A stretch of DNA of 64,000 bases from DASQHY01 sp035602605 (GTDB lineage Bacteria; Acidobacteriota; Terriglobia; Acidiferrales; UBA7541): positions 1 through 64,000 of the forward strand of contig DATNLZ010000056.1 in the NCBI GenBank assembly GCA_035602605.1, in the 5' to 3' direction. Positions 17,723 through 25,082 of this stretch are shown here, piece by piece. Position numbers and translations under genes: made by a program. Below the pieces are notes generated by a model that made no database searches, had not been told where the DNA came from, and saw only the letters and a list, made by a program, of their open reading frames with translations. The first letter of the stretch is position 1. Every line of letters begins with the position of its first letter.

Positions 17723-18141
17723 TCACGCCAGGGCCGTATCAGGTTCTTACCAGTCTGCCATGGGATGGTGAGAACGTTGAAAGCATCGTTCGTCAATTGA
17801 AAGTAATTCTTAGTCAACCCTCTGAAATGTGACTCAATGTGGAATGCAACCCTCAGGTGAGGGGTCTGGGCCCACCATCAATAACCGGTCCCGGTTGGAC
17901 TAGAAAGAGATAGAGATTTTCGCACTGCAGCGACGGTTGTTCGCGGAATCTAAATCCCAGCTGACGCAGAATGCGGAAGGCACCATCTTAGAAGATTTCC
18001 CCCAATTTATTGTTGCTGCCGTGCGTCGCGGCAAAACGCGCTTTGCTTTGCTACTACTTTTTGTGATGTTTAGTGTAAATATGATCCAAAAACTCACATG
18101 GGCCTTGAAAAGGGGAGCCAACAAAGCCAACAGCGAATGCG
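17723..18141. other. non-coding gap before the toxin-antitoxin pair
   Basis: About 420 bp with no frame that carries a recognisable product. It is more AT-rich towards 18000-18130 than the flanking genes, which fits recombined or decayed DNA. Confidence 0.4.
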
Positions 18142-18170
18142 TTGACTATTCAAGATGACCATAGTAAAAT
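18142..18170 (+). promoter_or_regulatory. promoter of the VapBC-type operon
   Basis: -35 TTGACT (18142-18147), a 17-bp spacer and -10 TAAAAT (18165-18170). It lies 24 bp before the antitoxin's GTG start. It rules out the upstream ATG at 18155, which falls inside the promoter. Confidence 0.7.
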
Positions 18171-18193
18171 TAAGTGGTCATAGGAGAACCCAC

Positions 18194-18463
18194 GTGAAAC
18201 TAGGCAAGGGCAAGAAGGCGATCCAGGAGATAGCAATCTCGGAGTTTAAGGCAAAGTGTCTGTCATTGCTGGAAGAAGTTGATAAAACGAAGGTCTCGCT
18301 TCGAGTGACCAAACGCGGTAGGCCGATAGCGGAAGTGATTCCTGCATCCCCAAACATGGAGGAGCGAAACTGGCTGGGTTCGATGGCCGATAGCATGGAA
18401 ATTACGGGCGACGTAGTGTCTCCGGTCATTGAGATCCAGGAAATTGAGGCGCTAAAGCATTGA
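18194..18463 (+). CDS. Phd/YefM-type antitoxin
   Basis: Antitoxin of a type II toxin-antitoxin pair, 89 residues. The GTG at 18194 follows TAGGAGAA at 6 nt and lies downstream of the promoter. The N-terminal Phd/YefM fold is clear: IAISEFKAKCLSLLEEVDKTKVSLRVTKRGRPIAEVIPA, an operator-binding dimerisation domain. The acidic C-terminal tail (ITGDVVSPVIEIQEIEALKH) would wrap the toxin. The stop overlaps the toxin's TTG start (TTGA). Autoregulation by binding the promoter just upstream is expected for the family. Confidence 0.9.
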   Translation: MKLGKGKKAIQEIAISEFKAKCLSLLEEVDKTKVSLRVTKRGRPIAEVIPASPNMEERNWLGSMADSMEITGDVVSPVIEIQEIEALKH

Positions 18464-18849
18464 AACTGCTGCTTGATACCCACATTTGGCTCTGGAGTTT
18501 GGCTCAACCCAGCCGACTCTCGCGACGCGTGCAACACGAATTAAGAGATGGCCAGAACGAGCTGTGGTTGTCTCCTGTGAGTACTTGGGAAGCGCTGCTG
18601 TTACATGCCAAGCGTCGGATACACTTGGACGGTACGATCCGAGATTGGGTGGCAACGGCAACGATGCACATGCGGGAGGCTCCATTGACACACGAAATCG
18701 TCGTTGCAGCCCAAGAATTGCCGCTTGAGCATCCGGATCCAGCGGATCGCTTTTTGGCCGCTACAGCAGAAGTGCTTGGCCTGACGCTCGTGACCGCCGA
18801 CCGTCGACTGTTGGGCTTGGGGAAGATCGCCACCCTGGCAAACCGCTGA
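18460..18849 (+). CDS. PIN-domain toxin (VapC-like ribonuclease)
   Basis: A 129-residue PIN-domain protein. It starts at TTG 18460, giving KLLLDTHIWLW with the first catalytic Asp, and overlaps the antitoxin stop. The conserved Glu lies in PVSTWEALLL. The later acidic residues are in HPDPADRFLAATAEVLGLTLVTADRRLL (DPxDRxLxATA...TxD), the usual VapC finish. The family cleaves tRNA or rRNA when the antitoxin is degraded. The Phd-PIN pairing is common on islands, which fits its place beside integrase relics. Confidence 0.92.
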   Translation: MKLLLDTHIWLWSLAQPSRLSRRVQHELRDGQNELWLSPVSTWEALLLHAKRRIHLDGTIRDWVATATMHMREAPLTHEIVVAAQELPLEHPDPADRFLAATAEVLGLTLVTADRRLLGLGKIATLANR

Positions 18850-19270
18850 GTGCAGTCTATTTGCGCTCCGTGCCATCGCAATAAGGGTTCCAAGACCTCC
18901 TTCGGGAAAATTGTCCAACTCGCCAAAGCCCGGGAGCGTCGATAAACACTGGCGGTTCTTTCAAATGGAAACAAGAGACATACCGTCGCGCACCTGCCTC
19001 TCACCTCCCTCAGCAATTGGGGCAACAATCCCCCTCCGCGCCACAAACAAATAACCCCCGGGGTATTGAACAGGCGTGCTACTACCTCCTAGTTCAGGGG
19101 TACGACGCTACTAGTTAGCGGACTCGCTCGACAGAAACAAATGAATTCGCTGTCTTCCTAAGGTTTTTACCTGATGAACAACAGCGGGAATCCCCCAGTG
19201 GCAATTGGACAATCAACCTGCTTATTCTTTGGCGTCATTGGCGCCCTTTTTAGTGATGAGGAGGTGACCC
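18850..19270. other. gap between toxin gene and small ORF
   Basis: About 420 bp without a supported gene. A short GC palindrome (ACCCCCGGGGT) is at 19054-19064. Nothing else was identified apart from the strong ribosome site GAGGAGGTGA at 19258-19267 belonging to the next gene. Confidence 0.4.
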
Positions 19271-19489
19271 TTGAACGTGACTTATGATGTCTTTAGAAAA
19301 TTCCCAGATGGACAGGTTTGGGTTGACGCCGTCGAGGGAATCGAAAATGTCAGAGTCCGCGTGATGAACAGGATGAAGGCCGAACCCGGCGAATACTATG
19401 TGTACGACTTGATGCACAAAACCGTCGTGCTGCGGCTGCCCGAAGACGATGCAGTTTACCTGCGCAACCGGAAAGCAACAGAACGCTAA
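19271..19489 (+). CDS. small hypothetical protein, 72 aa
   Basis: I do not recognise a named family. A TTG start at 19271 has GAGGAGGTGA 3-4 nt upstream, a very strong ribosome-binding site. The product is soluble and mixed: NVTYDVFRKFPDGQVWVDAV, then GEYYVYDLMHKTVVLRLPEDD. The pattern 'x-FRKFPDGxxxWVDAVEGIE' looks like short proteins found next to mobile elements in acidobacteria, but this is from memory and unproven. Confidence 0.6.
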   Translation: MNVTYDVFRKFPDGQVWVDAVEGIENVRVRVMNRMKAEPGEYYVYDLMHKTVVLRLPEDDAVYLRNRKATER

Positions 19490-19504
19490 AGTGTTGTATC
19501 CCTG

Positions 19505-19750
19505 TCAGTGCTTGGCAAAGTGCTCGCCCGGGATGTCTTCGACTGCGCCTTCCGCAGGCAGCGGGTGGATCTTGAACCATCGTTGGATCTCTTCAATAGG
19601 GCCAGTGCTGGTGGGCGCCGTTGCAGTCGTCCTTACCCAAAACCGATACCCGCTGCATTGTAAGACTTCGATCTCGAATAACCGTTTATCATTTTCTAAG
19701 TCTTCCTTCTTTTCTACGATTCGTAGGTTCTGTCGCGTCTGCCCGGGCAT
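19505..19750 (-). CDS. small hypothetical protein, 81 aa
   Basis: Unrecognised cytoplasmic protein on the minus strand. The ATG at 19750 is preceded by AAGGAG (8 nt spacing). The sequence is charged at the N-terminus (RQNLRIVEKKEDLENDKRLFEIEVL) with a central strand-rich part (GYRFWVRTTATAP). It lies directly downstream of an integrase C-terminal relic on the same strand and converges with the 72-aa ORF. Confidence 0.6.
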   Translation of the reverse strand: MPGQTRQNLRIVEKKEDLENDKRLFEIEVLQCSGYRFWVRTTATAPTSTGPIEEIQRWFKIHPLPAEGAVEDIPGEHFAKH

Positions 19751-19769
19751 GGTTTGTTCTCCTTACTTC

Positions 19770-19886
19770 TATTAGTACAGCGTCATCATAGTTTCGGCCC
19801 GCTCCTTCAGCCGCCTGATTGTCCGAAGTGCCAACGTGAACCATTGTTGAGCTGATCGCCCGGTGTCCGAGCGCCTCCTTCGACAT
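19770..19886 (-). pseudogene. C-terminal relic of a tyrosine recombinase
   Basis: The minus-strand frame reads SKEALGHRAISSTMVHVGTSDNQ, resembling the LGHxxIxTTMxYxH box of tyrosine recombinases. Where the nucleophilic Tyr is expected (TMVYVH) there is His (TMVHVG). A different frame just upstream (DISILNV) looks like the preceding 'GVDIRTIQ' strand, so a frameshift is likely. There is an in-frame stop directly before residue 1. This is an inactivated integrase tail, separate from the N-terminal relic at 16282. Confidence 0.5.
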
Positions 19887-20392
19887 TCAGAATCGAAATA
19901 TCAACGAGTCCGGCCCTGGTGACGGACATGCGCCGCAAAACAATGTGCTATGCGTCGCAGCGCACAGTAACATTGTCCACAAACCGGCAACTTGGAAAGG
20001 ATGTATTTAGTCCTGATGTGTCGCTTTCACCTTCAGTTCGAGAGAATGGTTTTGTCCACTGCAAACCGAAGATTCTTTAGATATAATTTATTGCTAATGC
20101 TTCGGAGATCCGCCAGCCATTCAAAGGGACATTTCGCATACCAGGACTTCATCCAGAATGGTGCGACCCAATCTCTGAACGTATTTCCAGTCTGGTTTGG
20201 AGAAAACGGTCAGTCCAGAGTCATGGGCCATCTGCAATGCTGGACCGAAAACGAAGACAGACATTGCTTCTGCGGTTCGGGTACCGTCCTAATGCGCATG
20301 CTCCCTACATCTCTGCCGCCCAAGTCCAATACAGCGCATGCACTCGCACCTGACCCGACATTGCCGCTGTGAAGCCCGAAGGAGGCTCGGCT
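19887..20392. other. gap upstream of the sugar-acid operon
   Basis: About 500 bp. Apart from possible integrase debris at its left end I see no supported gene; a 126-codon plus-strand frame (19992-20372) has no family signal and no convincing ribosome site. The ribosome site AGGAGG for the next gene is at 20380-20385. Confidence 0.4.
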
Positions 20393-21550
20393 ATGAGTCG
20401 CAAACTATCCCGAAGAATGATGCTGAAGACTACGAGCGTCGCCGCCTTGGCCCTGCGCGGCAGTGACGCCGCGATCATTTCTGGGCCGCCCTTCGAAAGA
20501 TTCGAAGGGAATGACACCCCCAAGATTTGCCTCGAGGCGGGACTCGGTGTCCCGCCACCGGCGCCGGGCGGTGTTGCCAGCGATGAAGTAGTCGCGGCGG
20601 CCTCGCGCAGGATCAAGCAGCTGGGCGTCGACCACGTGATCTCCGGCGGGGGCCGGATTCCTTGGGAAGAAAGCAGGCTCAAGGACATGATGGATCGTCT
20701 GAAGAACAACGGGCTTACCTTGGCCAATCTGATGATCGCCGGTTTCCCGAACGCAATCTACAACCGGTCGGGCAAGGATGAGGACATCGAGAAGGTCATT
20801 GCGTCCATCGGGGCGGCCGGCAAGGTCGGCTTGCCGGTCATCGAGTACAACTGGTACGCGCACCGTGCCATGGAAGGCTATTTCGAAGAAACCGGTCGCG
20901 CCGGCGCGGGCTGGACGGGCTTTGATTTTGAACGCATGAAGAACCTTCCACCGCTCGAGCAGGAGGGTGCCCATACTCTTGATGAGATGTGGGCCAATAT
21001 CACGTACTTCCTGAAAGCCGTGATCCCGGAGGCCGAGAAGGCCGGAGTGCGCATGGCGCTGCATCCCAACGACCCGCCGGCGCCCATCAGCCGCGGGTCG
21101 CAGCAGATCATGGGATCGGTGGAAGGCTGGAAGAAACTTATCGAAATCGTGAAGAGCCCCTCGAACGGAATCACATTCGACTGCGGCGTGACGCGCGAGA
21201 TGGGTCACGATCCAGTCGAGGTCTGCCACTATTTCGGCTCGCGGGACCGGATCAATCACGTGCATTTCCGCAATGTCAAGGTGCAGAAGCCGAATGAGCG
21301 GTACACCGAAGTGTTCGTCGATGAAGGCGAGAACAACATGTTCGCGGTCATGCAAGAACTGGTGAAGCAGAAGTATCCGCGCCTGATCTATCCGGAGCAT
21401 CCGCGCGGACTCGATTACGACCGCGAACGGCCCAACTTCCACTCGCAGTATCCGGGAGGAGGCGGCTATGCCGCTTTCGCATTCAACGTGGGTTATACCA
21501 GGGCCATGATGCAAGCCGCTCTGGCGTTGATGCGTGGACAAGGATCATGA
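20393..21550 (+). CDS. mannonate dehydratase (UxuA)-like protein with Tat signal
   Basis: A 385-residue TIM-barrel protein of the UxuA family, which dehydrates D-mannonate to 2-keto-3-deoxygluconate in hexuronate breakdown. Characteristic stretches are LKAVIPEAEKAGVRMALHPNDPP (about 210-232), GITFDCGVTREMG and INHVHFRNVK, near the metal site. Unlike E. coli UxuA it starts with a twin-arginine-like signal (SRKLSRRMMLKTTSVAALAL), so it may act outside the cytoplasm. ATG 20393 follows AGGAGG; a GTG at 20369 is in frame but less suited. The stop overlaps the next ATG (ATGA). Exact substrate uncertain. Confidence 0.8.
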   Translation: MSRKLSRRMMLKTTSVAALALRGSDAAIISGPPFERFEGNDTPKICLEAGLGVPPPAPGGVASDEVVAAASRRIKQLGVDHVISGGGRIPWEESRLKDMMDRLKNNGLTLANLMIAGFPNAIYNRSGKDEDIEKVIASIGAAGKVGLPVIEYNWYAHRAMEGYFEETGRAGAGWTGFDFERMKNLPPLEQEGAHTLDEMWANITYFLKAVIPEAEKAGVRMALHPNDPPAPISRGSQQIMGSVEGWKKLIEIVKSPSNGITFDCGVTREMGHDPVEVCHYFGSRDRINHVHFRNVKVQKPNERYTEVFVDEGENNMFAVMQELVKQKYPRLIYPEHPRGLDYDRERPNFHSQYPGGGGYAAFAFNVGYTRAMMQAALALMRGQGS

Positions 21551-23715
21551 CGAATACAAGGCGCCTGCTTTTCGACACGTGCATGACGGTTCTGTTGGCG
21601 CCGGCACTCCTGTATAGTCAGTTGTTTGCTCTAACTACAGAGCGAATGATCGAGGTCGCCGCACAGAACCCTTTGGATCGGTTTTTCCGAAGGCCGAGCC
21701 GGCCCAAGGTTCCCGACGTGTTGATCGAGTGGGTCCGCGGCTGGGCGCACCACCTTATGCGTATTTCAACTTTCGTCTTGGGTTCACTTCTCGCGGCTTG
21801 CAGCCTCCTCGCGCAGGATGTCGATCCGGGGCGCAGATCATTTGAAAGTCGCTGCGCGGCATGCCATGGCGGCGACGGCAACGGAGGCCAATTGGGGCCC
21901 CCGATCACGTCGCGCCTGACTACCTACGATGACCAGAAGCTTGCCGAACTGATTCGTAACGGGCGGCCCGCGCGCGGAATGCCCCCAAGCCAAGTCGTCG
22001 ACCCGGAGATGGCCAGCTTGCTGAGGTTCTTGCACACGATTCGACGGCGCGCCTTGGACAGACCTGTTGTGCACGTGACGGTTCAGACGATTGACGGCAA
22101 GAGACTGGAGGGGCAGGTGCTCGGCGAAGGTTTCGAGGACCTGCAACTACGAACCGATGATAAGCGCATCCACTTGCTGCGCCGCGTGGGAGATCTGTTT
22201 CGAGAAGTCACTTCCGAGACGAACTGGCCCACCTACAACGGCGATCCTGGCGGGAACCGCTACACCAAGCTCACGCAGATCAACAAGAACAACGTCACCC
22301 GGCTTGCACCCAAGTGGGTGTTTACGATCGCGAGTGCGGGACGCCTGGAAGTGACGCCGGTGGTTGTGGACGGTCTCATGTACGTAACCATCGCCAACCA
22401 GTGCTACGCGCTGGACGCCGGAACCGGCCGCGAGGTCTGGCATTACCAGCGGCCCCGCACACAAGGAATGGCTGGTGATTCCGGAATCAACCGCGGCGTC
22501 GGCGTGGCCGGTGACCGTGTTTTCCTGGAGACCGATCACGCCCATGTCATCGCGCTGAATCGCTTTACTGGCGAATTACTCTGGGACACGGAAATCGCGG
22601 ACTGGCACCAGAACTACTTCGCCACTTCCGCACCGCTTCCCGCGGGCCACCTCGTTGTCTCCGGCGTTGGGGGAGGCGAACATGGCGCCAACGGGTTCGT
22701 CGTTGCCGTCGATCAGGACACCGGCAAGGAAGTGTGGCGGTTCTGGACCGTGCCGAAACGCGGCGCGCCGGGCTCGGAGACCTGGCAAGGCAAGGACATC
22801 GATCACGGCGGCGCGCCAACGTGGTTCACCGGCAGCTATGATCCCCAGCTCGATATCGTCTACTGGCCCGCCGGCAATCCCAGCGAGGAATACAACGGCG
22901 ATCATCGCATGGGAGATAATCTCTATTCGGATTGCATTCTGGCCCTGGACCGCCAGACCGGCAAGCTCAAATGGTATTACCAATTTACTCCGCACGATCT
23001 CTGGGATTGGGACGCCACGGAAACGTCCGTTCTGGTGGACGCCGACTGGCAGGGCCAGCCCCGCAAACTGATGTTGCACGCCGACCGCAACGGCTTCTTT
23101 TATGTTTTCGATCGCACTAACGGAAAACTTCTCCTTGCGAAACAATTCATCAGGAATCTCACCTGGGCAAGCGGGATCGGATCTGACGGCCGTCCCGTCA
23201 AGCTGCCGAACCAGGAGCCGACTGAGGCCGGCACCAAGGTGTGCCCTTCTCAGGAAGGAGCGACGAACTGGTTCTCGCCCTCCTTCAATCCCTCTACCGG
23301 CTTGTATTACGTGCAGACGTTCGAGCAATGCAGCATCTACGCGAAAAGCGACGCAGGAGAGTGGCGGGCCGGCAAGACGTATCTGGGCGGGTCGCAACGC
23401 ACGGCTCCCGATCCGAAGCCGCAGAAGGTTCTGAAGGCCATCGACATCCGCACAGGCGCGATTGCTTGGGAGCTAACCCAACCTGGACCCGCGATCTCTT
23501 GGGGCGGCACCCTCACTACGGCGAGTGGGCTGGTCATCTTCGGTGAAGAAGGCGGGGGCTTGATGGCCGCGGACGCGATGACCGGCAAGCCTTTGTGGAG
23601 TTTCCAGACCAACCACACCTGGAAGGCGTCGCCGATGACCTACATGTTCGACGGCAAGCAGTACGTAGCGGTCGCTGCGGGGTCGAACATCATCGCTTTC
23701 GCGATTCAGGAATAA
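21547..23715 (+). CDS. PQQ-dependent dehydrogenase with N-terminal cytochrome c domain
   Basis: Quinoprotein alcohol/sugar dehydrogenase, 722 residues from the coupled ATG. A cytochrome c domain comes first (haem motif RCAACHGGDGNGG, about residues 97-109, with axial Met near GMPPSQ). An eight-bladed PQQ propeller follows, starting WPTYNGDPGGNRYTKL. The tryptophan-docking blades and the catalytic-Asp segment HDLWDWDATETSVL are visible. The first 70 residues are odd: a hydrophobic segment, then a second, normal signal peptide (MRISTFVLGSLLAACSLLAQD) at about residue 71. ATG 21757 may be the true start (652 aa), but the ATGA overlap favours 21547. Periplasmic oxidation feeding electrons to a cytochrome is expected. 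Confidence 0.88.
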   Translation: MTNTRRLLFDTCMTVLLAPALLYSQLFALTTERMIEVAAQNPLDRFFRRPSRPKVPDVLIEWVRGWAHHLMRISTFVLGSLLAACSLLAQDVDPGRRSFESRCAACHGGDGNGGQLGPPITSRLTTYDDQKLAELIRNGRPARGMPPSQVVDPEMASLLRFLHTIRRRALDRPVVHVTVQTIDGKRLEGQVLGEGFEDLQLRTDDKRIHLLRRVGDLFREVTSETNWPTYNGDPGGNRYTKLTQINKNNVTRLAPKWVFTIASAGRLEVTPVVVDGLMYVTIANQCYALDAGTGREVWHYQRPRTQGMAGDSGINRGVGVAGDRVFLETDHAHVIALNRFTGELLWDTEIADWHQNYFATSAPLPAGHLVVSGVGGGEHGANGFVVAVDQDTGKEVWRFWTVPKRGAPGSETWQGKDIDHGGAPTWFTGSYDPQLDIVYWPAGNPSEEYNGDHRMGDNLYSDCILALDRQTGKLKWYYQFTPHDLWDWDATETSVLVDADWQGQPRKLMLHADRNGFFYVFDRTNGKLLLAKQFIRNLTWASGIGSDGRPVKLPNQEPTEAGTKVCPSQEGATNWFSPSFNPSTGLYYVQTFEQCSIYAKSDAGEWRAGKTYLGGSQRTAPDPKPQKVLKAIDIRTGAIAWELTQPGPAISWGGTLTTASGLVIFGEEGGGLMAADAMTGKPLWSFQTNHTWKASPMTYMFDGKQYVAVAAGSNIIAFAIQE

Positions 23716-23864
23716 CGAGCGGGTAAGGCGAATCGCCAGGAGATGAAGCTCACCCGCAAGGTGGGCGACTTCGGGTCGAGCGAAGCAGTGACCAAAGACG
23801 TGAAGTAACGTTTCTGCTGTTCTTTTGGATACTCTCACCGGTTGGGTGCTAGACCGGCTAATTT

Positions 23865-25052
23865 ATGCACACCAGTCGAATCTTGGCTTTGCCTCTCATG
23901 GCGCTCTCTGCCCTGCAGTGCGGCCCCCAGGTACAAGATCGTCGCCCCGTCGCTAAAAGCGATTGGATCATGTATGCCGGCACCTACACTCGCCCGCCGA
24001 GCAAGGGTATCTACGCCTACCGGTTCCAGCCTGCAAGCGGTACATTCACATCGATCGGCTTGGTGGCGGAGACAGCGAATCCGTCCTTTCTCGCGATCCA
24101 TCCCAACCAGCGCTTTCTTTACGCAGCCAACGAAATCTCGCGATACGAAGGCCAGTCCGCAGGCAGCGTCAGCGCCTTCTCTATTGATGCCGCCAGCGGC
24201 CAGTTGAAGCTGCTCAACCAAGTGTCGTCGAAAGGATCCGGACCGTGCCACGTGGCGCTCGACAAGACCGGCAAGTGGCTCTTCGCCGCAAATTACAACG
24301 GTGGCAGCGTGGCGGCATTTCCGGTTCACAACGATGGCACCCTGGGCGAGGCTTCGGCATTCGTGCAACACTCCGGCTCCAGCGTGAATCCTCAGCGCCA
24401 GCGCGAACCGCACGCGCACGTGGCCACCGTGTCTCCTGATAACCGATTTATTTTAGTGGCGGATCTTGGCTCGGATCAGGTTTTCGTTTACCGTCTGGAT
24501 CCGGCGAAGGGCAGGCTCGCTCCCAACGATCCACCTTTCGTAAAGGTTGCGCCTGGATCCGGCCCGCGCCATCTAGCATTCCGGCCGGACGGACGGTTCA
24601 CCTACGTGATCAACGAAATGATGTCGACAGTGACCACGTTCGGCTACGACGCCGGTCGCGGAAGCTTGCAAGAGCTGCAAACCTTGTCGACATTGCCGGA
24701 AGGCTTCACCGGCACTAACAGCACCGCAGAGATTGCCGTGCACCCGAACGCCAAGTTCCTGTATGCCTCGAATCGCGGGCACGACTCTATCGCGATCTTC
24801 CAGATCGACCCCGCTAAGGGGACTCTGACGGCTGCCGGACAGGTTGCTACGCAAGGAAAGACACCGCGCAATTTCGCGATCGATCCAACTGGCGCCTACC
24901 TGCTGGCGGCGAATCAGGATTCCGCCTCCGTTGTGGTGTTCCGCATCGACCAAAAGTCCGGCGGCTTGATGCCCATCGGTACGGTTCTGGAGATTCCTTT
25001 TCCGGTCTGCATTACCTTTGTACGGCATACGCTCGTTGCTTCGAAACAATGA
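23865..25052 (+). CDS. 6-phosphogluconolactonase-type beta-propeller lactonase
   Basis: A 395-residue seven-bladed propeller of the lactonase (YbhE/Pgl) family. Recognisable are MYAGTYTRPPSKGIYAYRF, HPNQRFLYAANE, GKWLFAANYNGGSVAAFP, GPRHLAFRPDGRFTYVINE and HPNAKFLYASNRGHDSIAIF. An N-terminal hydrophobic signal with a cysteine (LSALQCG) suggests export, perhaps as a lipoprotein, although the lipobox is weak. Following the PQQ dehydrogenase it could open the lactone that enzyme forms from an aldose, giving an acid for the mannonate-dehydratase-like neighbour. Confidence 0.87.
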   Translation: MHTSRILALPLMALSALQCGPQVQDRRPVAKSDWIMYAGTYTRPPSKGIYAYRFQPASGTFTSIGLVAETANPSFLAIHPNQRFLYAANEISRYEGQSAGSVSAFSIDAASGQLKLLNQVSSKGSGPCHVALDKTGKWLFAANYNGGSVAAFPVHNDGTLGEASAFVQHSGSSVNPQRQREPHAHVATVSPDNRFILVADLGSDQVFVYRLDPAKGRLAPNDPPFVKVAPGSGPRHLAFRPDGRFTYVINEMMSTVTTFGYDAGRGSLQELQTLSTLPEGFTGTNSTAEIAVHPNAKFLYASNRGHDSIAIFQIDPAKGTLTAAGQVATQGKTPRNFAIDPTGAYLLAANQDSASVVVFRIDQKSGGLMPIGTVLEIPFPVCITFVRHTLVASKQ

Positions 25053-25082
25053 CCCTGGGTGGCGAAACTGCGCGGTTTTCCG

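Noticed and set aside
17900..18130. A 76-codon minus-strand frame considered as a receptor C-terminus
   Set aside because: The closing residues only loosely resemble an outer-membrane strand; there is no supporting upstream sequence.
19992..20372. A 126-codon plus-strand frame
   Set aside because: No ribosome site, no family match and odd composition; likely non-coding.
20405..21541. A 378-codon open frame antisense to the mannonate-dehydratase-like gene
   Set aside because: The plus-strand gene has a clear family match and ribosome site; the antisense frame is a codon-bias shadow with no family signal.
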